NCBI RefSeq assembly: GCF_021233415.1
Contig: NZ_CP089466.1
Location: forward strand, 1,922,001-1,986,000
Reading direction: 5' to 3'
DNA length: 64,000 nucleotides
Origin: Halobacterium litoreum
GTDB taxonomy: Archaea > Halobacteriota > Halobacteria > Halobacteriales > Halobacteriaceae
Below the pieces are notes generated by a model. It did no database searches. It worked only from the letters and a program-made list of their open reading frames with translations, and was not told the origin of the DNA. A program made the position numbers and the translations under genes. Of the stretch, positions 24,374 to 32,764 are shown piece after piece; within the stretch, counting starts at the first letter, position 1, and each line of letters starts with the position of its first letter.

Positions 24374-24946
24374 ATGGGTTCGCAGGTCACTCGCCGCGGC
24401 TTCCTCGCCACACTCGGCGGTGTTGCCGGCGTCGCCGCCGCGACGGAACCGGCTGACGCACAGCAGGAAGGCCAGACGCAGCGCGTGAACATGACCGACT
24501 CGCTGGTGTTCAACCCCGACGAGATATTCGTCGAACCGGGCACCACGGTCATCTGGCAGAACGTCGGCGCCGTCGGCCACTCGGTCACCGCCTACGAGGA
24601 CGAGATTCCCGACGCGGCCGAGTTCTTCGCGTCCGGCGGCTTCGACGAGGAAGCGGCGGCCCGGCGGGGCTACCCGGACCGCGGCGACATCGCCGGCGAG
24701 GAGAACTACCGGCACACCTTCGAAGTGGAGGGGACCTACGAGTACTTCTGTATCCCCCACGAGTCCGTCGGGATGCTCGGCACCGTCGAGGTGACGACGG
24801 ACCCGCCCGCACAGGAGGGGTTCGTCTCCATCCTCACGAATCGCTCGCGGGACATCGCCATCTACCTCGTCACGGGGCTCGTGGCCGTCCTCGCGTTCGC
24901 GTGGGCCGTCCTGAAGTACGGCGGCGAGTACGGGGAGGAGAACTAG
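24374..24946 (+). CDS. Halocyanin-like blue copper protein, Tat-exported
   Basis: A 190-residue protein. The N-terminus has a Tat motif (TRRGFLATLGG). A plastocyanin-type domain carries the type-1 copper ligands H69 (AVGHSVTAYED), C126 and H129 (YFCIPHESVGM) and M134. A loop of about 30 residues between strand and C-terminal ligands is long and charged. The last 30 residues form a transmembrane segment, so the cupredoxin is probably membrane anchored at the outer face. It is likely a small electron carrier. Its stop shares CTAG with the convergent reductase. Confidence 0.88.
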   Translation: MGSQVTRRGFLATLGGVAGVAAATEPADAQQEGQTQRVNMTDSLVFNPDEIFVEPGTTVIWQNVGAVGHSVTAYEDEIPDAAEFFASGGFDEEAAARRGYPDRGDIAGEENYRHTFEVEGTYEYFCIPHESVGMLGTVEVTTDPPAQEGFVSILTNRSRDIAIYLVTGLVAVLAFAWAVLKYGGEYGEEN

Positions 24947-26313
24947 TACTTCGCGTCCGCGCCGGTGACGGCGTACACGTCGTCCATGATGTCGTCGCGC
25001 CGGGACTGCCAGGCGGCCATTCCCTCCGGCGAACTCGGGTAGTCGCCGTAGTGGTCGATGAGGCGGTCGGCCTGCTGTTTCGTCTTGTAGAAGTTCCAGA
25101 TTTCGCCCCAGTAGCCGTAGGACTTCAGGGCCGTCACGACCTTCAGGCGGAGGCTGAAGTCCGTGCTCCCGGCGTACAGCGCTTCGGCGAGTTTCTGGCC
25201 GGGGAGCGCCGCGAGCAGCCCCATCAGGTCGTCCACGTCGACGGCCGTCGAGAGGATGTTGTACACGTCGAGGCCGGCGTACCGCGCGCCGAAGTGGTCC
25301 ATCACGCGCTCGTTGTACTCCCAGAGCATCGCCTCGGAGACGTCGCCGGCTTCCAGGGCCTCGATGGCCTGCTCGCCGGCGTACTTCCCGGCGTACGCCG
25401 CGCCCGCGATGCCGCCGCCAGTCGTCGGGTTGACGTGGCCGGCGGCGTCACCCACCGCGAGGAACCCGGGTGCGGTCGCGGAGTCGTAGGGGCGCCGGGT
25501 CGGGAGCGCCGCGCCGAGTTTGTCCTTCACTTCCGCGCCCTCGAACTCGGGACGTCGACGCAGGTCCCGTTTCAGGTCGTCCACGAGTTGCATCGGCTCC
25601 TCGTTCATCTGGAAGCCGAGGCCGGCGTTGATTTCGGTGTCGGTGCGCGGGAAGTACCAGAGGTAGCCCGCGGCGCGCTCGGTCGGCTTGAACACGAGCG
25701 CGTCGTCCCACTCCACCGGCTCCGGGACTTCCACGATTTCGCGGTACGCCGAGCAGAACTGCGAGTACGAGACGTTCGTGTCGAACGTGGCGTCGGCCAC
25801 GTCGACCTTGTCCTGCAACACGGAGAGCGCGCCCGCGGCGTCCACGACGATGTCGGCGTCGAACTGGACGGCGTCGCCGCGCCGCGTCCCCTTCACGCCG
25901 GTCACGGTGCCCGAGCGGTCCTGGAGCACGTCCTGGACGACCACGTCGTAGTGGAAGTCAGCGCCCGCCTCGTCGGCGCCGTCGATGACACAGCGACCGT
26001 ACTCCCAGCGGTCGATGACCGCGAGTTCGCCCGGCACCGGGATGTCGAGGACGGTGTCCTCCTGGGGAATCTCGAAGCGCCCGTGGTCGACTCCCGTGTT
26101 CGTGAACGCCGGTTCGAGTTTCGACTTCGGAATCGCCTCCGGGAAGGAGTCCGCGCCCTTCAGCGCGTCCCCACACGCGATGTGCCCCGCCTCCTCGGCG
26201 GACTTTCGCTCGACGACGGCGACGTCGTACCCCGCGTTCGAGACCGTCGCGGCCGTGTAACAGCCCGAGGTGCCGGCCCCGACGACCACGACGTCGTACT
26301 CGTGGGTAGTCAT
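24943..26313 (-). CDS. Geranylgeranyl reductase family flavoprotein
   Basis: A 456-residue FAD oxidoreductase of the geranylgeranyl reductase family. The FAD-binding motif VVVGAGTSGCYTA lies at residues 9-21 and the second FAD contact at FLAVGDAAGHVNPTTGGGI. Archaeal members saturate the isoprenoid chains of membrane lipids such as digeranylgeranylglyceryl phosphate. The 2Fe-2S ferredoxin encoded divergently 144 bp away is a plausible reductant, since family members in other archaea need ferredoxin. Whether this copy is the main lipid reductase is not certain, because haloarchaea often have more than one. Start is ATG 26313. Confidence 0.85.
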   Translation of the reverse strand: MTTHEYDVVVVGAGTSGCYTAATVSNAGYDVAVVERKSAEEAGHIACGDALKGADSFPEAIPKSKLEPAFTNTGVDHGRFEIPQEDTVLDIPVPGELAVIDRWEYGRCVIDGADEAGADFHYDVVVQDVLQDRSGTVTGVKGTRRGDAVQFDADIVVDAAGALSVLQDKVDVADATFDTNVSYSQFCSAYREIVEVPEPVEWDDALVFKPTERAAGYLWYFPRTDTEINAGLGFQMNEEPMQLVDDLKRDLRRRPEFEGAEVKDKLGAALPTRRPYDSATAPGFLAVGDAAGHVNPTTGGGIAGAAYAGKYAGEQAIEALEAGDVSEAMLWEYNERVMDHFGARYAGLDVYNILSTAVDVDDLMGLLAALPGQKLAEALYAGSTDFSLRLKVVTALKSYGYWGEIWNFYKTKQQADRLIDHYGDYPSSPEGMAAWQSRRDDIMDDVYAVTGADAKY

Positions 26314-26426
26314 ACACCGGTTTCGTCGGCGCTCCGAGAAAACTCTTGTCACACGGTCTCCGGCTCACTCCCCCGGTCCTGTCGCCATCGAAACGACGGG
26401 ACGGCCGGGACGCGGCTTCGGCAAGA

Positions 26427-26432
26427 ATTATC
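26427..26432 (+). promoter_or_regulatory. TATA-like box of the ferredoxin gene
   Basis: AATTAT is centred about 28 nt upstream of the ATG at 26458, as expected for a leaderless transcript. Confidence 0.45.
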
Positions 26433-26457
26433 CCCCGGGTCCGTCTACTCCGAGCAC

Positions 26458-26787
26458 ATGACCGACTACACCGTGGAGTTCGTCGGGACCGGCGAGGAGA
26501 TTCAGGTCTCCGACACGGAGACCATCCTGAAGGCCTGCCTGCGGGAGGGCATCGCCCAGGAGTACTCCTGTCGCGTCGGGATGTGTCTCGCGTGCTCCGC
26601 GAAGATAGAGGACGGCGACGTGGTGCAGCCGGCGGCCCGCGGCCTCACCGACGAGGAGGCCGATGAGTACGCGCTGACGTGCATGGCGCGCCCGCAGTCC
26701 GACCTCGTGTTGGACCGCGGGAAGTACCCGCCGAGCATCGAGCAGGACGCCGCGACCGCCGCGGACGCCGCCGCCGACGACGACTGA
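26458..26787 (+). CDS. 2Fe-2S ferredoxin
   Basis: A 109-residue plant-type ferredoxin. The four cluster Cys are C38, C43 and C46 in YSCRVGMCLACS and C75 in ALTCMARP, the C-x4-C-x2-C spacing of the family. It lacks the acidic N-terminal domain of the major haloarchaeal ferredoxin (about 129 residues), so it is probably a secondary ferredoxin. It is divergent from the geranylgeranyl reductase and convergent with the rhodanese-MBL gene. The C-terminus is Ala/Asp rich. Confidence 0.9.
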   Translation: MTDYTVEFVGTGEEIQVSDTETILKACLREGIAQEYSCRVGMCLACSAKIEDGDVVQPAARGLTDEEADEYALTCMARPQSDLVLDRGKYPPSIEQDAATAADAAADDD

Positions 26788-27912
26788 TTACTTCGCTGCC
26801 GACACCGCGCAGTTGTTCGGGCCGCGTTCCAGTTCCAGGGCCGCCTCGTCCAGTTCGCGCTCGCCGAGGTTCGTCGCGACGATAGTTTCGAAGTTCGCGG
26901 GCCGCGGCGGCAGGTCGGTGGTGACGCGCTCGACGAACGCCTCGCGGTCGAGTTCCAGGAGGTCGATTCGCTCGCGCACGTCTCCGAGCGACGCGGCGAA
27001 CCCGACCTCCCCCGGTTCCGTCGAGGCGTCGACGTGACCCGGGAGGACGCGGGTGTCGTCGTCGTGCGAGAGCACGACGTCCCGGAGCGTGTCGTGCTGG
27101 CGGCCCGCGAGGGCGCGGGCGCGGTCCTCGTCTTCGAGGTCCGGGCGCCCGACGCTGTCGAGGAACAGGCAGTCCGCCGTCAGCAGGTCGTCGCCCCAGT
27201 CGAGCACGACCAGTTCGGTGGTGTGGCCGGGCGCGTGTTCGACCGCGAGTTCTCGGCCCCCGACCGCGAGGCTGTCGCCGTCGCCGGCGAGCGTCGCGTC
27301 GTACGCGAGGCCGCGGTCGGTCGCGCCCGCGGGTAGCACGCGCTCGGCGCCGGTCGCGTCGGCGAGCGCGCGCACGCCGCTGAGGTGGTCGGCGTGGACG
27401 TGCGTGTCGACGGCGTACTCGATTGACAGTCCGCGCTCCGCGGCGTCGGCCTCGTAGCGGTTTGCGGCGGCCGCGAGTGGGTCGATTACGGCGGCCTCGC
27501 CGCCGTCCGCGAGGAGATAGGAGAGACAGCCACTCGACGGGCGCTCGTACTGCACGACGCCGTTCCCGAGGTCGCGGGCGACGACGAGGTCGCCCCACGC
27601 ATCCATGCCACCTTCGAGGTTCACGGCGTCGACACCGGCCTCGCGGAGGTCGCCGGCGACCTCGTCGCTGGACCGCCCGACGGCACAGACCACGACGATG
27701 GGCTCGGCGAGCGCGTCGGGCACGAGGTCGGCGGGGTCGCCGGCGACGCCCGCGGACACGAACTCCATGTAGGGGACGTGTTCGGCGGTGACGCCGGGGC
27801 CGTCGACGTGCCACGCCTCGAACTCGTCGCGGTCCCTGATGTCGAGGACGCTCGCGCCGCCCGAGCGCGCTCGGTCGTACAGTTCGCGGGGGGTGACGGA
27901 CGGAGAACCCAT
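26788..27912 (-). CDS. Rhodanese-MBL fusion, probable persulfide dioxygenase-like enzyme
   Basis: A 374-residue two-domain protein. The N-terminal rhodanese domain (about residues 1-105) has the catalytic Cys loop C-A-V-G-R-S-S. The metallo-beta-lactamase domain (from about residue 115) carries THVHADHLSG, the motif of ETHE1-type persulfide dioxygenases, followed by GHTTELVV and TADCLFLDS. The order rhodanese then MBL is the reverse of well-known MBL-rhodanese fusions. It probably handles persulfide or thiosulfate sulfur. The start ATG 27912 is chosen because the upstream frame overlaps the ferritin-like gene. Confidence 0.82.
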   Translation of the reverse strand: MGSPSVTPRELYDRARSGGASVLDIRDRDEFEAWHVDGPGVTAEHVPYMEFVSAGVAGDPADLVPDALAEPIVVVCAVGRSSDEVAGDLREAGVDAVNLEGGMDAWGDLVVARDLGNGVVQYERPSSGCLSYLLADGGEAAVIDPLAAAANRYEADAAERGLSIEYAVDTHVHADHLSGVRALADATGAERVLPAGATDRGLAYDATLAGDGDSLAVGGRELAVEHAPGHTTELVVLDWGDDLLTADCLFLDSVGRPDLEDEDRARALAGRQHDTLRDVVLSHDDDTRVLPGHVDASTEPGEVGFAASLGDVRERIDLLELDREAFVERVTTDLPPRPANFETIVATNLGERELDEAALELERGPNNCAVSAAK

Positions 27913-27972
27913 AGTCGGGTGTACGCGCTCCCGTGGCAAAAACTCACGTCCGGGGACGCCCAAGTCGGGAGT

Positions 27973-28596
27973 ATGGACGCCGCCGACTTCCGGGCCGCCG
28001 CCGAAGCCGCGAAACAGACCGAACTCGACCGCCTCGGCTCCTCGAAGCGCCTCGTCGCCGTGACCGGCGCCGACCTCTCGACGGACACCGTCCTCGAACG
28101 CGCCGCCGCGAGCGAGGCCGCCGCCAGCGAGGTGTTCGCCGGCTGGGCCGGGGACAGCGACGGGGACGCGGCGGACGCCTTCGAGGACTGGGCGGCGACC
28201 GAGCGCGAGCACTACGAGCGCGTCCGGGACGAACTCGGCGAGGACGTGGCCGCCGAACCGGGCGCAGTCCACGACTTCCTCCGCGAGCAGACCGACCCGA
28301 TTTCGCGGGCCGGCGCGACCGTCGGCCGCGGCCTCGTCGCCGAGCGCACGCTCACGCAGTTCGTCGGCTACTTCGTGAACGACGCCGACGAACCGCGCGC
28401 CGACCTGTTCCGAGAGTTGAAGGCCGACACGTCCGAGGACACCGAACGCGCAATCGAGTTGCTCGATAGGGTCTGCGAGAGCGAATCGGACTGGGAGCGC
28501 GCCGAGGCCGCGGCCCTCGGGGCCATCGACGCGGCCTACGAGGAGTACGTCGACGCGCTGGAGTCGATGGGCGTGGACGCGAAGTCGGTGTGTTGA
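27973..28596 (+). CDS. Ferritin-like (rubrerythrin-like) helical protein
   Basis: A 207-residue all-helical, acidic protein. It contains the pattern of a ferritin-like bundle, for example ASEAAASEVFAGWA in the first half and DWAATEREHYERVRDE around residue 75, with the E-x-x-H motif. A second pair of helices follows (AERTLTQFVGYFV, SESDWERAEAAALGAIDAAYEEY). Relatives are often annotated rubrerythrin family, but no rubredoxin Cys are present. A metal site is likely but not proven. It is divergent from the rhodanese-MBL gene, separated by 60 bp. Confidence 0.6.
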   Translation: MDAADFRAAAEAAKQTELDRLGSSKRLVAVTGADLSTDTVLERAAASEAAASEVFAGWAGDSDGDAADAFEDWAATEREHYERVRDELGEDVAAEPGAVHDFLREQTDPISRAGATVGRGLVAERTLTQFVGYFVNDADEPRADLFRELKADTSEDTERAIELLDRVCESESDWERAEAAALGAIDAAYEEYVDALESMGVDAKSVC

Positions 28597-28695
28597 GACG
28601 GGAGCCATCGACCGCCACCGACGGGTGACGACGCACAGAGACAGCACCGGGGCTCGTCGAATTGGGTTTCGAGTCGGAGAGGCGACGGTTCGGTT

Positions 28696-29121
28696 TTAGG
28701 GAGCCGTGAAGAATGCGATTTGGTCGTCGTCTTCGATTGATACTTCGAGACGGAGTTCGGTGGCGCGGTCGTCCGAGAGCGTAGCGGTTCTATAATTCCC
28801 GGAATCCACGTTCAACGCGTTGACCGTCCACACGCTCGGCTCGTCTGACAGTTCGTCGACTGGAAGGTCAGTCGAACCCAATCCGTTGTCGTTTGCGCCG
28901 TTCGCTTCGACGTCGAATTGACGCCAGTAGACGAGGTCGCCGTCGCGCTCGAACGAAATTGAGAGTTCGCGAGGTTCGGGATACCAGTTGCTAATCGAGG
29001 CGTCGATGATGGTTTTCAACTCTGGCTTCGAAGATGATTGAAACTGACTACAGCCAGTCACGCCGACGAGTCCGGCCGCCGCAACACCGAGGAATTGGCG
29101 ACGGGATGGCTTTCGGGACAT
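28696..29121 (-). CDS. Tat lipoprotein of unknown function
   Basis: A 141-residue protein with a Tat signal and lipobox: RRQFLGVAAAGLVGVTGC, so the mature protein starts at Cys24 and is anchored to the membrane. The mature part is a small beta-rich domain without recognised motifs. The gene and its flanks are visibly more AT-rich than neighbours and use codons ending in A or T more often, a sign of relatively recent gain. A TATA-like ATAAAG on the minus strand lies about 35 nt upstream of the ATG. Confidence 0.65.
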   Translation of the reverse strand: MSRKPSRRQFLGVAAAGLVGVTGCSQFQSSSKPELKTIIDASISNWYPEPRELSISFERDGDLVYWRQFDVEANGANDNGLGSTDLPVDELSDEPSVWTVNALNVDSGNYRTATLSDDRATELRLEVSIEDDDQIAFFTAP

Positions 29122-29245
29122 GTTCTGAGGTTTGCACGACAGACGAAAGTCTTTATGCTTGATTTCTATCTCTGCAATTATCCACCCTCGTATCGAGTGA
29201 CGGTTCCGCGCCGAACCTCGAACAGAGAATCCGTTTCGGCTACGG

Positions 29246-29818
29246 TCAGTCCGGGCGCTCCAGCGAGAACCGCTCGCGCGTGTAGGCGTACTCGCTGCCC
29301 GCCATCCGCCCGACGGCGTCGAGTTTGTTCGTGTCGAGTTTGCCGTCCGTGGTCACGTCGTCGTCGGCGTGGACCCAGACGACTTCCCCGAGAACGAGCA
29401 CCGACGAGCCGACTTCGACGGTGTCCGCGAGGCGGCACTCGAAGTTCACCGGGGACTCCGCGACGCGCGGCGCGTCGATTTTCCGGGAGTCGGCGCGCTC
29501 GACGCCTGCGTGGTCGAACTCGCTCACGTCGGGTGGGCAGGTCGCGCTCGTCTCGTTCATCGCCTCGACCACGTCCTCGGTGACGACGTTCACGACGAAC
29601 TCGCCGGTCTCGCGGACGTTCCGGGGCGTGTCCTTCTCGAGGTCGGTCGGCGCGAACAGCAGCGTCGGCGGGTCGATGGCGGCGACCGTCGAGAAACTGA
29701 ACGGCGCGAGGTTGTCGTGGCCGTCCTCGCTCACCGAGGACACCCACGCGATTGGGCGGGGCACCATCGCGCCCGAGAGCGTCCGGTACATCCCGGTTTC
29801 GGCGGGGTCGAGTTCCAT
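29246..29818 (-). CDS. Flavin reductase-like domain protein
   Basis: A 190-residue FMN-binding split-barrel protein. The N-terminal MVPRPIAWVSSVSEDGHDNLAPFS, residues about 18-41, and GEFVVNVVTEDVVEAMNETS match the flavin reductase (FMN-binding) family. It may reduce FMN for a monooxygenase or act as an oxidoreductase on its own. The downstream partner on the same strand is the lipoprotein, which is not obviously related. The acetamidase gene lies 72 bp upstream on the same strand. Confidence 0.85.
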   Translation of the reverse strand: MELDPAETGMYRTLSGAMVPRPIAWVSSVSEDGHDNLAPFSFSTVAAIDPPTLLFAPTDLEKDTPRNVRETGEFVVNVVTEDVVEAMNETSATCPPDVSEFDHAGVERADSRKIDAPRVAESPVNFECRLADTVEVGSSVLVLGEVVWVHADDDVTTDGKLDTNKLDAVGRMAGSEYAYTRERFSLERPD

Positions 29819-29890
29819 ACGCGTCGGTGGCGCGGGACGCCCGTGGTGGTTTCGGTGGCGGCACGCGCCGCCACGAGGGCCGGTGGGCGC

Positions 29891-30841
29891 TCAGTTCGGG
29901 AAGATGCTCTCCGGGAGGTACGCCGTCACCGTCCAGTTCGGCGCGTCGACCACCTCGCTGACCTTGAGGTCGACGGCCGCCGAGCAGAGGATGTACGCCT
30001 CGCCGCGCGTGAGCCCGCGCTCCTCGTGGAGGTGGGAAATCATGTGGCGGACGGCCTCCTTCGTGGCGTCCATCAGGTCGGGCGCGATACCGGTGGTGCC
30101 GTACATCGGCTCGTCCGCGCCCGTGGGCGTGTACGGGTGGTCGGACTCGAACTCCGGTTGCTCGATGTCCTTGTCCGTCCGCACGTCGAAGCGCGCGGTG
30201 ACGAACATCGGCGCCTCGACGCCCGTCACGCAGACCTCGCCGTCGCCCTGCGCGGCGTGGCAGTCGCCCGTGGAGAACAGCGCGCCCTCGCACTCGACTG
30301 GGAGGTAGACGGTCGCGCCCCCCGTGAGGTGTTTCACGTCCATGTTCCCGCCCACGTCGCGGGGCGGGAGCGTGTCGTGTTCGCCGGGTTCGGCGGGCGC
30401 GTTCCCGATGGTGCCGGGGAACGGGTCGGCGGGCACCTCGATGCCGTCGACGAACTCGCAGACGCCGTCCTCGATGTTCCACGCGTGGTAGCCGGGGTCC
30501 TCGAAGTCCTCGGGGAGCAGGCCGAGGCCCATGTCGCCGGGCATGAAGCCGGTGTACCCCCAGCCCCTGTGTTCGAGGTCGAGCAGTTCGACTTCGAGCA
30601 CGTCGCCGGGTTCGGCGCCCTCCACGTAGACGGGGCCGGTGAGGGGGTGGACGGGGTCGAAGCTGACGTTTCCGAAGTCCTCGGCGGTGGAGTCGGGGCC
30701 GACCTGTCCGTCCACGGCGTCCCGGCACTCGAAGCGCACCACGTCGCCGGGTTCGACGGTGACCGCGGGGTCGAGGGAGTTGTCCCAGACGTGGTGGACG
30801 TTCGCGTCGTCGTCGCTCAGTTCGTAATCGGCGTCTGGCAT
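29891..30841 (-). CDS. Acetamidase/formamidase family protein
   Basis: A 316-residue amidase of the FmdA/AmdA family, all-beta. Motifs include HHVWDNSLDPAVTVEPGD near the N-terminus, GDVLEVELLDL, and FSTGDCHAAQGDGEVCVTG, the conserved core around the catalytic His and Glu. It probably hydrolyses formamide or acetamide to ammonia, a nitrogen-salvage role. It is followed by the flavin reductase gene on the same strand and is divergent from the S9 peptidase. Confidence 0.88.
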   Translation of the reverse strand: MPDADYELSDDDANVHHVWDNSLDPAVTVEPGDVVRFECRDAVDGQVGPDSTAEDFGNVSFDPVHPLTGPVYVEGAEPGDVLEVELLDLEHRGWGYTGFMPGDMGLGLLPEDFEDPGYHAWNIEDGVCEFVDGIEVPADPFPGTIGNAPAEPGEHDTLPPRDVGGNMDVKHLTGGATVYLPVECEGALFSTGDCHAAQGDGEVCVTGVEAPMFVTARFDVRTDKDIEQPEFESDHPYTPTGADEPMYGTTGIAPDLMDATKEAVRHMISHLHEERGLTRGEAYILCSAAVDLKVSEVVDAPNWTVTAYLPESIFPN

Positions 30842-30931
30842 GTGTCCTCACGTACCACGCCGGAGGAAATAAAACCGGTCCCGCGGTTCCGCGACCCGAA
30901 CGGCTATTCCCGGTCCCGCCCGACTCCCGGC

Positions 30932-32725
30932 ATGGCCTACGACATCGAGCGGTACCTCAATATCCGCAGCGCGGGCGGGCCGACGGTCGGCCCGGACGGG
31001 TCGGTGGCGTTCCTCCTCGACACCACCGGGTCGAATCAGGTGTGGCGACTCGACGAACCGGGGGCGTGGCCCGAGCAGTTGACGTTCCACGACGAGCGCG
31101 TCGCGTGGGCGTCGTTCTCGCCGACGCGGGACGAACTCGTCTACGGGAAAGACGCCGGCGGCGACGAGTTCCACCAACTCCACTTGCTCTCGGGCGACGG
31201 GAGCGAGGACGTCGAACTCACCGACTTCCCGGACGCGAAACACAACTTCGGCGGGTGGAGTCACGGCGGCGACCGGTTCGCGTACGTCGCCAACCGCCGG
31301 AGTCAGGCGACCTTCGACGTGTACGTCCAGGGCCGCGAGGAGACCGGCGAGGACGCCGACCTCGTACTGGAGGGCGACCGCTTCGACCGCGTGTCGGCCG
31401 CGGGCTGGAGCCCGAGCGACGACCGCCTCCTCCTCCACGACAGCCACTCGAACTTCAGTCAGGACGTGTACGTCCTCGACCTCGAATCCGGCGACGTCAC
31501 GCACGCCACGCCGTTCGAGGCAGACACGCGGTTCTCGTCGGTCGCGTGGGCGCCCGACGGCGACGGCGTCTACGTCGCCACCGACCACGAGTCCGACACG
31601 CGATACCTCGGCCTGCTCGACCCCGAGACGGGCGACATCGAGCGCGTCGCGGACGGCGGCGACTGGTCCATCGAAGCCGTCACCACCCACCACGACTCGG
31701 GCCGCCTCGCGTACGTCCGGAACGCCGACGGCTACAGCGAACTCACCGTCGCCGACACCGACGGCGCGACCCTCGACGAGTACCCCGCGCCCGAGATTCC
31801 GGACGGCGTCGTCTTCGGGCTATCGTGGGGCCCCGACGGCGACGAGATGGCGGTCGCGATTTCGGCCGCCACGGACAACACCAACGTCCACGTCGTGGAC
31901 GTCGCGTCGGGCGCGAGCGAGCGCTGGACGGACGCCTCGACGGCCGGCATCCCTCGGGAGACGTTCCGGGACCCCGAACTCGTCCACTACGAGACGTTCG
32001 ACGGCCGCGAGATTCCCGCGTTCCTCACGCTCCCCGACGGCGACGGCCCGCACCCAGTGGTCGTTGACTTCCACGGCGGCCCAGAGGCCCAGCGCCGGCC
32101 GTGGTTCCACAGCCTCCGCCAGTACTTCGTGGACAACGGCTACGCCGTCTTCGAGCCGAACGTCCGCGGCTCCTCGGGCTACGGGAAGGCGTACATGAAC
32201 CTCGACAACGTCCGCAACCGGATGGACTCGGTGAAAGACGGGAAGGCGGGCGTCGACTGGCTCACCGCCCGCGACGACGTCGACCCCGACCGCATCGTCG
32301 CGTACGGCGGCTCCTACGGCGGTTTCATGACGCTCGCGTCGCTCACCGAGTACCCCGACGCGTGGGCCGCCGGCGTCGACATCGTCGGCATCGCGAACTT
32401 CGTCACGTTCCTCGAGAACACGGGCGACTGGCGGCGCGAGCACCGCGAGGCCGAGTACGGCAGCCTCGCCGAGGACCGCGAGTTCCTCGAATCCATCAGC
32501 CCCATCAACAACGCCGACCGGATTCGCGCACCCCTGCTCGTGCTCCACGGCGCGAACGACCCCCGCGTCCCCGTCGGCGAAGCCGAACAGATTGCGGAGG
32601 TGGCGAGCGAGCACGTCCCCGTCGAGAAACTGATTTTCGAGGACGAAGGCCACGGCTTCGTGAAGCGCGAGAACCGCATCGAAGCGTACACGAAAGTCGT
32701 CGAGTTCCTCGACGAGCACGTCTGA
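30932..32725 (+). CDS. S9 family prolyl oligopeptidase-like serine peptidase
   Basis: A 597-residue cytosolic peptidase. Residues 1 to about 340 form a TolB/WD40-like beta-propeller (repeats such as DDRLLLHDSHSNFSQDVYVLD, then AWAPDGDGVYVATDHE). The C-terminal alpha/beta-hydrolase domain has the catalytic triad: Ser near 459 in YGGSYGGF, Asp near 539 in GANDPRVP and His near 573 in EGHGFVK. The family cleaves short peptides behind Pro, Ala or other residues. The ATG at 30932 gives MAYDIERYLNIRSAG, the normal start; the upstream frame is antisense to the amidase. Confidence 0.92.
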   Translation: MAYDIERYLNIRSAGGPTVGPDGSVAFLLDTTGSNQVWRLDEPGAWPEQLTFHDERVAWASFSPTRDELVYGKDAGGDEFHQLHLLSGDGSEDVELTDFPDAKHNFGGWSHGGDRFAYVANRRSQATFDVYVQGREETGEDADLVLEGDRFDRVSAAGWSPSDDRLLLHDSHSNFSQDVYVLDLESGDVTHATPFEADTRFSSVAWAPDGDGVYVATDHESDTRYLGLLDPETGDIERVADGGDWSIEAVTTHHDSGRLAYVRNADGYSELTVADTDGATLDEYPAPEIPDGVVFGLSWGPDGDEMAVAISAATDNTNVHVVDVASGASERWTDASTAGIPRETFRDPELVHYETFDGREIPAFLTLPDGDGPHPVVVDFHGGPEAQRRPWFHSLRQYFVDNGYAVFEPNVRGSSGYGKAYMNLDNVRNRMDSVKDGKAGVDWLTARDDVDPDRIVAYGGSYGGFMTLASLTEYPDAWAAGVDIVGIANFVTFLENTGDWRREHREAEYGSLAEDREFLESISPINNADRIRAPLLVLHGANDPRVPVGEAEQIAEVASEHVPVEKLIFEDEGHGFVKRENRIEAYTKVVEFLDEHV

Positions 32726-32764
32726 CCGCCGCGGCTTAGTGGCAGGCCCGCGAACCGTGTCCTG

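Noticed and set aside
28696-29121. Mobile element or prophage remnant
   Set aside because: No transposase, integrase, terminal repeats or phage genes are seen around the AT-richer lipoprotein.
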